Origin: Clostridiaceae bacterium
Lineage (GTDB): Bacteria; Bacillota_A; Clostridia; Clostridiales; Clostridiaceae
Assembly (NCBI GenBank): GCA_029256485.1
Contig: JAQSXU010000049.1
Coordinates: forward strand, 1 to 23,029
Length of the DNA: 23,029 bases
Direction: 5' to 3'
Of the stretch, positions 6,320-15,001 are shown in pieces. The translations under genes were made by a program, and so were the position numbers. Under the pieces are notes generated by a model, which worked only from the letters and a program-made list of their open reading frames with translations, ran no database searches and was not told the DNA's origin. Numbering within the stretch: the stretch's first letter is position 1; each line of letters begins with the position of its first letter.

Positions 6320-7489
6320 ATGAAAGAGTTTGTTCTAAAGTATGGATGTAATCCACATCAAAAACCAGCTAGAATTTATACAAAGCATGGGGAAATGCCA
6401 TTTAAAATATTAAATGGAACTCCAGGATATATTAATTTTTTAGATGCTTTCAATTCCTGGCAGTTAGTTAAAGAGTTAAAATCAGCATTAAATTTACCAG
6501 CTGCTGCATCTTTCAAACATGTTAGTCCAGCAGGTGCTGCAGTAGGGATTCCTTTGAGTGATGCACTAAAAAAATCATATTTTGTTGAGGATAATGACTT
6601 ATCTCCTGTGGCTGCTGCTTATGCAAGAGCAAGAGGTGCAGATAGAATGTCATCCTTTGGTGATTGGGCTGCCATTAGTGATGTAGTAGATTTACCAACA
6701 GCAGCAATTTTAAGTAGATCCGTTTCAGATGGAATAATTGCTCCAGGGTATACTGATGAAGCATTAAAGTTATTAAAGAAAAAGAAGAAAGGTAACTATT
6801 GCATAATCGAAATGGATTTTAATTATGAGCCAGAAGAGCTTGAAAGTAGAGAAGTTTATGGTATAACCTTCCAGGAAAAAAGAAATTCAGTTTTAGTTAA
6901 TGAAGATATGCTGACTAATATAGTAACAAATAATAAAGAAATTCCTGAAGAAGCAAAAAGAAATTTGATTATAGCTATGATTACTCTAAAATATACTCAA
7001 TCCAATTCTGTATGTTATGTCTATGATGGTCAAGTTATTGGGTGTGGGGCGGGACAACAGTCTCGTATTCACTGTACAAGACTTGCTGGATCAAAGGCTG
7101 ATATATGGTATTTAAGACAACATCCTGCAGTGCTTAATTTAAAATTTAAAAAAGGTGTAACACGCCCTAATATGGATAATGCTATAGATCAGTTTTTAAG
7201 AGATGATGTGACTGAAATTGAAAAAGAAGGCTGGAGTGATATTTTTGAAGAAATGCCAACTCAGTTAACCTTAGAAGAAAAGAGAAAATGGCTTTCAACT
7301 TTGAATGGAGTTTCATTAGGCTCAGATGCATTTTTCCCATTCCGTGATAATATTGATAGAGCGGCTCAAAGTGGAGTAAAGTTTATTGTTCAGCCAGGTG
7401 GTTCTGTAAGAGATGACATTGTAATAGAAGCATGTAATGAATATAATATGGCTATGGCGTTCTCAGGTTTAAGATTATTTCATCATTAA
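6320..7489 (+). CDS. purH: Stand-alone AICAR transformylase (PurH C-terminal domain)
   Basis: A 389-residue cytoplasmic enzyme that formylates AICAR (ZMP) with 10-formyl-tetrahydrofolate to give FAICAR, the penultimate step of IMP synthesis. It corresponds only to the transformylase half of bifunctional PurH; the ~200-residue IMP cyclohydrolase half is absent. NPHQ (11-14), the catalytic Lys-His pair in [13 protein letters not shown] (K66, H67), [15 protein letters not shown] and the C-terminal GLRLFHH are all intact. ATG 6320 has a GGAGGTG ribosome binding site (6307-6313), which would lie inside the gene if the ATG at 6305 were used. No other pur gene is nearby. The ZTP riboswitch upstream ties expression to substrate build-up, as in folate shortage. 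Confidence 0.93.
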   Translation: MKEFVLKYGCNPHQKPARIYTKHGEMPFKILNGTPGYINFLDAFNSWQLVKELKSALNLPAAASFKHVSPAGAAVGIPLSDALKKSYFVEDNDLSPVAAAYARARGADRMSSFGDWAAISDVVDLPTAAILSRSVSDGIIAPGYTDEALKLLKKKKKGNYCIIEMDFNYEPEELESREVYGITFQEKRNSVLVNEDMLTNIVTNNKEIPEEAKRNLIIAMITLKYTQSNSVCYVYDGQVIGCGAGQQSRIHCTRLAGSKADIWYLRQHPAVLNLKFKKGVTRPNMDNAIDQFLRDDVTEIEKEGWSDIFEEMPTQLTLEEKRKWLSTLNGVSLGSDAFFPFRDNIDRAAQSGVKFIVQPGGSVRDDIVIEACNEYNMAMAFSGLRLFHH

Positions 7490-7590
7490 TTTAAAATTAT
7501 AAAACTTAATTAATAATGTAATTTTCTAATGTGCAAACTAATTGGAAAGGGTATAATATTTATAGATAATTTATAAACGGAGGGATAAAT

Positions 7591-8583
7591 ATGAAATTAG
7601 GTATTATAGGATCAGGTAAGATTGTTCAAGAGCTCCTGCCAATTACACCACAATTAGAGGGATTAGAATTAGAAGCTATCTGCGGTACAAAAAGAAGTGA
7701 AGAGAAACTAAATAATCTAAAAAATAAATATGGAATTAAGAATGTTTTATATAACTATGAAGAATTTTTAAACTATGATTTAGATGTGATTTATATTGCA
7801 CTGCCAAATAATCTTCATTTTGAATATGCAAAGAAGGCATTAGAGGCAAATAAAAATGTTATAGTGGAAAAACCATTTACATCAACATACAAGGAAGCCT
7901 TAATTTTAAGTGATTTAGCAAGGAGGAAACAGTTATTTATATTGGAAGCAATAACTAATCAATATCTTCCTAATTATAAAAAAATTAAAGAGCTACTTCC
8001 TTCTCTAGGAAATATCAGGATAGTTCAATGTAATTATTCTCAGTATTCCAGCAGATATGACAAGTTCAAGGAAGGCAATGTACTTCCTGCCTTTGACCCT
8101 AAATTTTCCGGCGGTGCATTAATGGATTTAAATATTTACAATATCCACTATGTAGTAGGTCTCTTTGGAAAGCCTGAAAATGTAGAATACTATCCAAATG
8201 TACAGAGAGGCATAGATACCTCTGGGGTATTAATATTGGATTATGGTAAATTTAAATGTGTGTGCATTGGAGCAAAGGACTGTAAAGCACCTATTGCAAA
8301 TAACATTCAGGGAGATAAAGGCTGCATATATCAGGATACTCCTGCAAATGTGTGCAAGAGCTTTCAATTATTATTAAATGATGGAACCAGCTCCGCAATA
8401 AATGTAAATAATTATGAACACCGCATGGCTAATGAATTCCTTGAGTTCATGGATATAATCAAAAATAAAAATCTTAAAAAATGCTATGAAATGTTAGATC
8501 ACAGCTTAATAGTCAGCGAAGTTGAGACAATTGCAAGAAAAAAGGGCGGAATTAAATTTCCTGCAGATGAAGAAAATTTATAG
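7591..8583 (+). CDS. Gfo/Idh/MocA family NAD(P)-dependent oxidoreductase
   Basis: A 330-residue soluble dehydrogenase. An N-terminal Rossmann fold binds NAD(P) (MKLGIIGSGKIV, 1-12). The family's EKP motif (93-95, VEKPFTS) places Lys near the nicotinamide, and a C-terminal alpha/beta domain follows (from about 120; GGALMDLNIYNIHYV carries the catalytic-region Asp and His). Substrates in this family are usually sugars or cyclitols; here the substrate cannot be told. An excellent GGAGGG ribosome binding site precedes the ATG, and a possible TATAAT box is at 7552-7557. The next gene begins 20 bp after the stop and is probably co-transcribed. Confidence 0.88.
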   Translation: MKLGIIGSGKIVQELLPITPQLEGLELEAICGTKRSEEKLNNLKNKYGIKNVLYNYEEFLNYDLDVIYIALPNNLHFEYAKKALEANKNVIVEKPFTSTYKEALILSDLARRKQLFILEAITNQYLPNYKKIKELLPSLGNIRIVQCNYSQYSSRYDKFKEGNVLPAFDPKFSGGALMDLNIYNIHYVVGLFGKPENVEYYPNVQRGIDTSGVLILDYGKFKCVCIGAKDCKAPIANNIQGDKGCIYQDTPANVCKSFQLLLNDGTSSAINVNNYEHRMANEFLEFMDIIKNKNLKKCYEMLDHSLIVSEVETIARKKGGIKFPADEENL

Positions 8584-8603
8584 TAATTGTGAGGAAAAAA
8601 GCA

Positions 8604-9785
8604 GTGGACAATATTCTACCAAACACATATGAAAAACAACAGATATGTAATTTTTTAATTAAATATCAGCATTTGTGTGATGACTCATTGCTTAAAAGCA
8701 AAGATAGTATTGTAGAGTTTATTGGTAAGGTGGGATGTATTCAGTTTGATCCCTTAGATGTGGTGGGCAGAAATCCGGATTTAGTATTGCAATCCAGGTG
8801 CTGTTGCTATGAAAAGGGTGATATTGAAAAGTATCTTTATTCTGACAGGGTTTTGTTTGATGTCTGGGACAAAAATATGTCTATATGTACTGTTAGGGAT
8901 TGGTCATGCTTTGAAAGGCATAGAAAATCATATGTGCCTTGGTGTAAAGAGCATAAGGATGCTATTGATGAAATAACTGAATATTTAAGAGCCAATGATT
9001 TTGCATGCTCATCAGATTTTAAGCTTGAAGAGAAGGTAGACTGGCATTATGGACCTCAAAGGCTTGCAAAAGCTGCTTTAGAGTGCATGTGTTATGCTGG
9101 ATTAGCCGTTGTTCATCATAAAAAAGGTGCAAGAAGATATTACTGCCTTTCTCATAAGTATATACCTGAAAAGTACTATAAAAAGCAAGCACCATACAAA
9201 ACAGAGGATGAATATTTTAAGTGGGTTGCACTTCGCAGATTAAACAGCATTGGTGTACTGTGGAACAGGCCCAGTGATGCCTGGCTGGGCATAAGAGAAT
9301 TTAAAAGTGAACAGCGCAATAGGGCATTTAATGATTTGCTTATTGAAGGAAAGATTATGCAGATTAATGTTAATGGAATGAAACATGCTCTTTATATTGC
9401 AGCTGAAAATATTGAACTTCTAAAGGCTTCAGAAAACAGTTCTGTTAATACGGATTATGCCAGAATAATCGCTCCATTGGATAATCTGCTTTGGGACAGA
9501 AAACTAATTGCAGAGCTGTTTGAATTTAAATATAAATGGGAGGTATATACTCCTGTTCCCCAGCGAAAATATGGCTATTATGTTCTTCCGATTCTTTGCG
9601 ATGGCAAATTCATAGCAAGAATTGAAATGGAAACAGATAAGAAAAGTAATACATTATATGTTAAAAACTTCTGGCCTGAAGATGAAATAAATGTATCAAA
9701 ATATAAAAATAAAATAATTTCCGGCATAAATAGGTTTAAAAAATATAACCTTTGCGACAAAGCAATATTATGCTGCAATATTTAA
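8604..9785 (+). CDS. YcaQ/AlkZ-like winged-helix DNA glycosylase
   Basis: A protein of about 394 residues of the HTH_42 (COG3214) superfamily. Known members AlkZ and E. coli YcaQ/AlkX remove bulky alkylated or cross-linked bases, including interstrand cross-links, using tandem winged helices. The catalytic loop reads IQFDPLDVVGRNPDLVLQSR with Q47-F48-D49. This fits the Q-hydrophobic-D type of the YcaQ branch rather than Q-x-Q of AlkZ. The C-terminal barrel has the family blocks PLDNLLWDRK and YGYYVLPILCDGKFIARIE. I prefer GTG 8604, because GAGG lies nine bases upstream; GTG 8589 has no good ribosome binding site. Probable co-transcription with the Gfo/Idh gene gives no functional hint. A DNA repair role is inferred from the family. 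Confidence 0.8.
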   Translation: MDNILPNTYEKQQICNFLIKYQHLCDDSLLKSKDSIVEFIGKVGCIQFDPLDVVGRNPDLVLQSRCCCYEKGDIEKYLYSDRVLFDVWDKNMSICTVRDWSCFERHRKSYVPWCKEHKDAIDEITEYLRANDFACSSDFKLEEKVDWHYGPQRLAKAALECMCYAGLAVVHHKKGARRYYCLSHKYIPEKYYKKQAPYKTEDEYFKWVALRRLNSIGVLWNRPSDAWLGIREFKSEQRNRAFNDLLIEGKIMQINVNGMKHALYIAAENIELLKASENSSVNTDYARIIAPLDNLLWDRKLIAELFEFKYKWEVYTPVPQRKYGYYVLPILCDGKFIARIEMETDKKSNTLYVKNFWPEDEINVSKYKNKIISGINRFKKYNLCDKAILCCNI

Positions 9786-10040
9786 GTTACAGTGAACCGT
9801 ACCATAAATGGACGTAGACTTTTTTGTAGAAAACCATGTTGAACCATTAATCTTCAGCATAATACGCTTTAGGGGAACATTTTAAGAATTGAGGTAAGAT
9901 CAATCTTATAAAATGTTGTATGTGTAGATGGAAAACATCAAGGGTTTGATTGGATAGTATATGTAAAGAAAGTAATAATTGGTAAAGATAGATTAGACAC
10001 AGTAATTCAAGTTATTAAGTTCACAGGGAAGTTCTAAGAT
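9786..10040 (+). pseudogene. Intergenic with possible transposase relic
   Basis: No intact gene lies here. The frame open from 9912 to the TAA at 10035-10037 reads FDWIVYVKKVIIGKDRLDTV then IQVIKFTGKF. This loosely recalls the 'W.VY.K.......VI.YLGR' block of IS91-like (Y2) transposases. There is no start, no catalytic tyrosine and no element ends. The resemblance is weak and is offered only as a lead; the rest of the stretch shows nothing I recognise. Confidence 0.2.
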
Positions 10041-10080
10041 TAAAGCCACAACTAAGGAGAAATCCTTGGCCGTGGCTTTA
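10041..10080. terminator. Bidirectional terminator between convergent genes
   Basis: TAAAGCCAC (10041-10049) pairs with GTGGCTTTA (10072-10080), and AAGGA-GAAA-TCCTT forms an inner helix. It lies between the glycosylase gene (plus) and the end of the GGDEF gene (minus, ten bases away). The A- and T-rich flanks suit both strands. Confidence 0.7.
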
Positions 10081-10090
10081 TAATAAAAAA

Positions 10091-11161
10091 CTAATGAACT
10101 TGATTCCTTCCGTTGCGCTTTGCGAAATATAGTGCATTATCGGATTCATATAAAAGTTTGCTAGGGTTGTTTGTTATATCTGGATAAGAACTTACACCAA
10201 TAGAAACTGTCACATTTATTTTTTGATTTTTTTCAATAATAAAATGAAAACCTTCTACATTTTTCCTAATTTTTTCTGCAATGTTAATTGCTTGTCCATA
10301 ATTACAATCTAATAAAATTACGGTAAATTCTTCCCCACCTTTTCTTGAAATAATATCAAAGTGTCTGCAACAACTTATAAGAATATCACTAAGTTGTTTT
10401 AAAACCATATCTCCAGAGGAATGCCCAAAAGTATCATTTACATTTTTAAAGAAATCTATATCAATCATAAGTAATGATAAATCTTCATTTTTTTCAATAG
10501 CATTGGCTGAAAATTTATTTAATAACTTATCAAATTCTCTTACGTTATTAAGTCCTGTAAGAAAGTCTTTGGTAGATTCTTGTTTAAGCTTTAAATATAG
10601 TTCATTTGTTTTGGATATATAAATTAAAACAAAATATATTATAATGGATACTACAATCGTAGAAATAATATAATTATCTAAAATACTTAAAATAACTTTG
10701 GCATCTTTCACTGATATCAAGGTCCAAATTATTGAAGATAATATATTCGCAAGACACATAGATATGTACTTCTTTGAAAAGTTAATTTTCAATTTTGATA
10801 TAATACTAAAAATAAAAAACAATATTGCTAGATTAATTGATGCATTTATTGAAGCATTACTTATTCCAAAATAACTAATTCTAAATGTTATAATAACTAT
10901 CGTAGTTATTAATGCAGATATAGGGCCACAGCAAAGAGAAGGTATTATTACAGAAACTATTCTAAAATCCATAATCATATTTTGAGATAAATTAATTCCA
11001 TTAAACATCAATATACATCCACTTAGTCCAGATAATATTCCTATTGAAATTTTAGTTATTAAATCTGATTTGGAGTTAACTTTCTTATTTTTAAATAGTT
11101 GGCTTCCTAAATATAAAAAAGATATAAGAATAGAAGCATTGACAAATAGTGAATTAAGCAT
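10091..11161 (-). CDS. Membrane diguanylate cyclase (5TM sensor + GGEEF)
   Basis: A 356-residue membrane enzyme predicted to make c-di-GMP from two GTP. Residues 1-185 hold six or so hydrophobic helices resembling the 5TMR-LYT sensor type (for example LMFNGI...MDFRIVSVIIPSLCCGPISALIT). Residues 193-356 are the GGDEF domain: the active-site loop is GGEEF (275-279), Mg-binding Asp lies in MIDIDFFKNVND, and an allosteric I-site RHFD (266-269) sits exactly five residues before GGEEF. It is therefore predicted to be active and product-inhibited. The ATG has a GAGGTGAT ribosome binding site. It is divergent from the PAS-GGDEF-EAL gene across 463 bp. The signal sensed is unknown. Confidence 0.9.
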   Translation of the reverse strand: MLNSLFVNASILISFLYLGSQLFKNKKVNSKSDLITKISIGILSGLSGCILMFNGINLSQNMIMDFRIVSVIIPSLCCGPISALITTIVIITFRISYFGISNASINASINLAILFFIFSIISKLKINFSKKYISMCLANILSSIIWTLISVKDAKVILSILDNYIISTIVVSIIIYFVLIYISKTNELYLKLKQESTKDFLTGLNNVREFDKLLNKFSANAIEKNEDLSLLMIDIDFFKNVNDTFGHSSGDMVLKQLSDILISCCRHFDIISRKGGEEFTVILLDCNYGQAINIAEKIRKNVEGFHFIIEKNQKINVTVSIGVSSYPDITNNPSKLLYESDNALYFAKRNGRNQVH

Positions 11162-11304
11162 AAGATCACCTCAGAAAATATATAAGAAAATTATATCATA
11201 TTTATGACAAATTGTACTGCTATTAGACAATTATTATCAACATTATTTTACAATTATGTATCAATACTACAGATTAACCATACCATAAATTTACTGTTAA
11301 TAAC

Positions 11305-11412
11305 TGTGACCATAAAATGCGGCGAGACTTTAGAAGTGTCTTAAGGCACAACGCTGGAAAGATACCCTTATATGGCTGAGGAAATACCACCAGCAAAGCT
11401 GTTGGATTTTTA
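11305..11412 (+). ncRNA. Unidentified structured leader with attenuator-like terminator
   Basis: This is an island of GC-richer, hairpin-dense DNA in AT-rich surroundings. AGAC (11325-11328) pairs with GTCT (11338-11341), or alternatively GTGTC-TTAA-GGCAC (11336-11349). GCTGG (11353-11357) pairs with CCAGC (11390-11394). CCACCAGC (11387-11394) pairs with GCTGTTGG (11398-11405) with one mismatch, and ATTTTT follows. The last two helices share CCAGC, so they are mutually exclusive: an antiterminator/terminator arrangement as in riboswitches. It lies 213 bp before the PAS-GGDEF-EAL gene on the same strand. I could not match it to GEMM (c-di-GMP), TPP, T-box or other classes I know. A decayed short coding frame is the alternative. 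Confidence 0.45.
11387..11412 (+). terminator. Terminator hairpin of the unidentified leader
   Basis: An 8-bp stem with one mismatch (11387-11394 with 11398-11405), AAA loop, then ATTTTTATAGTTTTATTT. No gene ends just upstream on this strand, which suggests attenuation rather than the end of a gene. Confidence 0.5.
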
Positions 11413-11624
11413 TAGTTTTATTTAGAGGCTTCAGAGCTGTAATTACAGACAAAAAAATTGATGAGCTTAAATGAAAATCCCCATTTGGTCATTGTGAGAA
11501 AATGTTACATCATTTCATAAAAATGAAGGAATTAAAGGAAATTTGTAGAAATTAATAAATATTAAATAATTTCGGCAGGTTCATAGTTATAAGAAATTTA
11601 GATACTTTTATAGAAGGTGAAGTA
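11413..11624 (+). other. Leader/intergenic stretch before the PAS-GGDEF-EAL gene
   Basis: AT-rich sequence with no gene. A perfect 12-bp palindrome CTGTAATTACAG lies at 11437-11448 and could be an operator. No good -35/-10 pair is obvious, so the gene may depend on transcription passing the hairpin at 11387-11412. Confidence 0.3.
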
Positions 11625-13400
11625 ATGGGGAGTCAAGTAACATCAGTTCTATTTGAAAAAAATACAACAATAACTATAAAAGAATTAGTTAAAAAACTGG
11701 AAGAATTAAAAAAAAGTGAAGAAAGATACAGAATAGTTTCAGAGGCTACTAAGGATATTATTTGGGAAGGTGACTTAGTTAATAACAAAAGATATTTCTT
11801 TGGAAGGCTTTACGACATCCTTGGATATGAACCTAATGAACTGGAGAAGTTAGATGAATGGTTTAATATTGTGCATCCAGAGGATTTTAGTTTTGTTAAG
11901 GAAGGTATTAAACATCAGGTTCAACATAAAATTGCAGTGAAAACTTTTGAGTATAGAGTAAAATGTAAAAATGGAAACTACAAATGGTTATTATCAAGTA
12001 CAAAATGTGAATTTAATGAGAAGGATGAGGCGGTTTCTGTATTTGGAGCATTTACAGATATTACAGAACTGAAGGAACAAGAGAAGAGGATACATGATTT
12101 AGCCTATCATGACTCAATAACAGGGCTGCCAAACAGATTAATGCTCAGTGAAGTCATAGACCATAAAATTCAAAATTCCAGTAAAAATAGAAGTAAATTC
12201 TCAATGATTTTTATAGATATAGATAATTTTAAGTTTATAAATGATTCTTATGGGCACCTTACAGGAGATAAGCTATTATCAGAAGTAGGTAATAAATTAA
12301 GAGAAACCCAGGATAATAAAACTATGTTCTTTAGGTTAGGCGGAGATGAATTTATTGTTTTAATAGAAAATATTCAAGATAAAGAACAGGTAGAAAAATT
12401 TTTGAAGTATCTGTATAAAGTGCTGGCTAGTCCTATTTTTATTGATGAAAAAATTTTTCATATTACTTACAGCAGTGGCATAGTTATTTACCCGGAACAT
12501 GGAGATACTTTTCAAGAACTATTAAAAAATGCTGATACAGCCATGTACAAATCAAAGGAACTTGGTAAACATACTAATTCCTTCTATGATGCAAAAATGG
12601 GAGAAGATGCAATAAGAAAGGCTAAAATTCAATCAGATTTACATGTAGCCATAAGGAATAATGAATTAAAATTATATTACCAGCCAATAGTGGATATTTC
12701 ATTGAGAAAAATAAAAGGCTGTGAGGCCTTGATCAGATGGATACATCCTGAATATGGAATGATCTTCCCGGATAAATTTATCAGTATGGCGGAGGAAAAT
12801 GGAACTATAATAGAAATTGAAAAATGGGTTGTTGAAAATACCTGTCAATATGCTAAAAGAATGTATGACAGAGGATATAAAGACTTTTATGTTTCCGTCA
12901 ATATATCTCCTCATCATTTACTGCAAAAGGAATTTACACCTTTTATATTAAGTACCATAAAAAGAGCAGGTATTAAACCAGAATTGATAATAATTGAAAT
13001 TACTGAATCAGTGTTAATAAAAGCTACAGATTTAGTCATTGACAAGTTAACAGAACTTAAAAATAATAATATAAAAATCGCACTGGATGACTTTGGGTGC
13101 GGATATTCATCACTTACATACCTTAGGATGCTGCCAGCAAATATTGTAAAGATAGATAGAACCTTTATTGCAGATATAGAATCTGACCGGGGGAAAAAAA
13201 ATATAACTAATATAATTATCCTTCTAGCAAGACAATTAGGCTTGAAGGTTATTGCGGAGGGTGTTGAAGATAAGTATCAGCTGGATTATTTAAAAAAAAA
13301 TAATTGTGATATGTTTCAGGGCTATCTTATGAGTAAACCTGTGCCTGAGGACGAATTCATAAATCTGATGAAGGCTGAAGAGAGTAAAAGTATGGTATAA
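11625..13400 (+). CDS. PAS-GGDEF-EAL c-di-GMP enzyme
   Basis: A 591-residue soluble bifunctional-type protein. A coiled N-terminus (20-36) leads into a PAS/PAC sensor (about 32-150), then GGDEF (155-320), then EAL (335-585). GGDEF is exact (239-243), but no RxxD I-site stands before it (DNKT there). The phosphodiesterase has E367-A368-L369, NIS, EITES, DDFGCGYSS, KIDR, EGVE and the terminal QGYLMSKP, all of the metal-binding and catalytic set. Both activities could exist; PAS ligand or redox state may set the balance. There are no membrane segments. The ATG follows AGAAGGTGA. It is preceded by an unidentified structured leader. Confidence 0.93.
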   Translation: MGSQVTSVLFEKNTTITIKELVKKLEELKKSEERYRIVSEATKDIIWEGDLVNNKRYFFGRLYDILGYEPNELEKLDEWFNIVHPEDFSFVKEGIKHQVQHKIAVKTFEYRVKCKNGNYKWLLSSTKCEFNEKDEAVSVFGAFTDITELKEQEKRIHDLAYHDSITGLPNRLMLSEVIDHKIQNSSKNRSKFSMIFIDIDNFKFINDSYGHLTGDKLLSEVGNKLRETQDNKTMFFRLGGDEFIVLIENIQDKEQVEKFLKYLYKVLASPIFIDEKIFHITYSSGIVIYPEHGDTFQELLKNADTAMYKSKELGKHTNSFYDAKMGEDAIRKAKIQSDLHVAIRNNELKLYYQPIVDISLRKIKGCEALIRWIHPEYGMIFPDKFISMAEENGTIIEIEKWVVENTCQYAKRMYDRGYKDFYVSVNISPHHLLQKEFTPFILSTIKRAGIKPELIIIEITESVLIKATDLVIDKLTELKNNNIKIALDDFGCGYSSLTYLRMLPANIVKIDRTFIADIESDRGKKNITNIIILLARQLGLKVIAEGVEDKYQLDYLKKNNCDMFQGYLMSKPVPEDEFINLMKAEESKSMV

Positions 13401-13457
13401 TTTGCTTATATCTACCTTATAAAAAAGGTTGAAGTATAATATGAATGGAGTGATTAT

Positions 13458-14285
13458 ATGTCTAGAGCAAATGATAGAGATATAGTTAGATTTCAGTATA
13501 GTTCAGATAAAAATTTAAATGCTAGACAGGCTTTACATAATGGCTTCAGTACAAATAAGTATGGATGGACAAATTGGGTATTTGATCAATTTATGTTTAG
13601 GCCTAGTGATAGAGTTATTGAATTTGGATGTGGTAATGGAACCATATGGGCCAATAACAGAAATAAAATTCCAAAGTATATCAAAGTTATTCTCACAGAT
13701 TTATCTGAAGGTATGTTAAAGTCAGCAAAGGATAAGCTTTCAGATATTGAACAAGTAACTGATTATTCTGTTATGGATATACAAAGCATTGAATATGAAG
13801 ACAACTCCTTTGACAGTGCTATTGCAAACCATATGCTTTATCATGTGCAAAATAGAGATTTAGCCATAAGTGAGATTGCCCGTATACTTAAATCAGATGG
13901 GACTTTTTACGCTGCTACCAATGGCATTAATAATATGAAGGGGTTTAAAGCTTTAGTGGAGAATTTTGATTCTCGCCTTGATTATGTGTCCTTTTCTGCT
14001 ACAAAGGAATTCGGATTAGAAAATGGAGCAGAACAGCTATCAAAGCATTTTGATTCTGTTGAAAAGTTAATATATGAAGATTCTCTCCACATTACAGAAG
14101 CAAAGCCTTTAGTAGATTACGTTCTGTCTTTGGAGGGACATATAAATATACATGATATAATGACGGAAAGCAGAATAAAGGACTTTTACACATATCTGGA
14201 ACATATAATTTTAAAGGAAGGAAGTATTGACATACCTAAAATAAGCGGAATGTTTATAGCAAAGAAGCCTAAGAAACTGTTTTAA
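13458..14285 (+). CDS. Class I SAM-dependent methyltransferase
   Basis: A 275-residue soluble methyltransferase of the Methyltransf_11/25 type. Motif I (VIEFGCGNG, 53-61) binds S-adenosylmethionine. The acidic strand-2 end is ILTDLSEGM, the motif II region is YSVMDIQSIEYEDNSFDSAIANHMLYHV, and the post-II strand is LKSDGTFYAATNG. The C-terminal 100 residues, which would select the substrate, give no clear hint. The start is ATG with GGAGTGAT upstream. It follows the PAS-GGDEF-EAL gene by 57 bp on the same strand without a clear terminator, so read-through is possible, but no functional link is evident. It converges on the nitroreductase gene. Confidence 0.88.
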   Translation: MSRANDRDIVRFQYSSDKNLNARQALHNGFSTNKYGWTNWVFDQFMFRPSDRVIEFGCGNGTIWANNRNKIPKYIKVILTDLSEGMLKSAKDKLSDIEQVTDYSVMDIQSIEYEDNSFDSAIANHMLYHVQNRDLAISEIARILKSDGTFYAATNGINNMKGFKALVENFDSRLDYVSFSATKEFGLENGAEQLSKHFDSVEKLIYEDSLHITEAKPLVDYVLSLEGHINIHDIMTESRIKDFYTYLEHIILKEGSIDIPKISGMFIAKKPKKLF

Positions 14286-14417
14286 AAGGAATAACTACTA
14301 TTCTGCATTTGGATTTTTAAATTAGAAGAGCCAGCGATTCTTGTTGACTCTTCCAACACTAACCAATAAAGTTAATCCATGCTCTTGAATTTTTCTGGGG
14401 GTGTGACTTCTGCTTCT

Positions 14418-14960
14418 TTACCAGTTTTCATAATGCATTATGTCTTCCAAATTTTTTCTTGGACGAGCTTTAGGTGATTCATCTGAGTAACCAAGGGTAA
14501 TAATGCCAACTACATACTTGTCAGAAGGTATGTTCAGAATTGGTCTAATTTCTTCTTGAGTGAACCAAGCAACCCAACAAGTACTCAGCCCTAACCCTTC
14601 AGCACTAAGTACCATATGTTCTATAGCTATTGATGTATCTCTTATTATCTGTTTAAGCTCATGCTCAGGGCTATTCTCGTTTAGTGATAACTCCACTTCT
14701 TCCTTAATTCTGGAACGTATATCTGCAACACATACGATAAAAACTGGAGCAGACATCATCCATTTCTGATTATGAGATATCTCAGCTAATCTTTGCCTAG
14801 TTATATCAGATTTCACTACAATGAAATGCCAGGGTTGTGTATTAGAACCAGATGGAGCAATCCTTGCACTCTCAATGAGTTCAATGATTTTCGCATCTTC
14901 AACTGGTTTTTTATCAATATATTTTCGTATACTTCTTCTTGAAATAATCTCCTCAAGCAA
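14418..14960 (-). CDS. Nitroreductase family protein
   Basis: A 180-residue FMN-dependent oxidoreductase of the NfsA/NfsB/RutE superfamily, expected to act as a dimer using NAD(P)H on nitro compounds or quinones. Visible FMN-binding blocks are RRSIRKY (8-14), APSGSNTQPWHFIVV (about 35-49), the EGLGLSTCWV segment (about 121-130) and ITLGYSDESPKARPRKNLEDI at the end. The physiological substrate is unknown. AGGAGG precedes the ATG. The upstream promoter (15037 to 15009, minus strand) overlaps a palindrome, so repression by an unidentified regulator is likely. It is divergent from the metallo-beta-lactamase-fold gene. Confidence 0.9.
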   Translation of the reverse strand: MLEEIISRRSIRKYIDKKPVEDAKIIELIESARIAPSGSNTQPWHFIVVKSDITRQRLAEISHNQKWMMSAPVFIVCVADIRSRIKEEVELSLNENSPEHELKQIIRDTSIAIEHMVLSAEGLGLSTCWVAWFTQEEIRPILNIPSDKYVVGIITLGYSDESPKARPRKNLEDIMHYENW

Positions 14961-15001
14961 ATTATTATCCTCCTTATTCTGTTGATACTATTTTTTTATT
15001 A

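Noticed and set aside
8589..8603. Upstream GTG start for the DNA glycosylase gene
   Set aside because: Poor ribosome binding site; the GTG at 8604 has GAGG at good spacing, and the extra residues MRKKA are not needed by the fold.
11317..11379. Short ATG frame through the unidentified leader (21 codons to a TGA)
   Set aside because: No ribosome binding site and no recognised family; competing RNA helices explain the sequence better. A decayed gene is kept as the alternative.
14320..14358. AGAAGAG...CTCTTCC hairpin after the methyltransferase gene
   Set aside because: The stem has mismatches and no T-run follows, so I do not call it a terminator.
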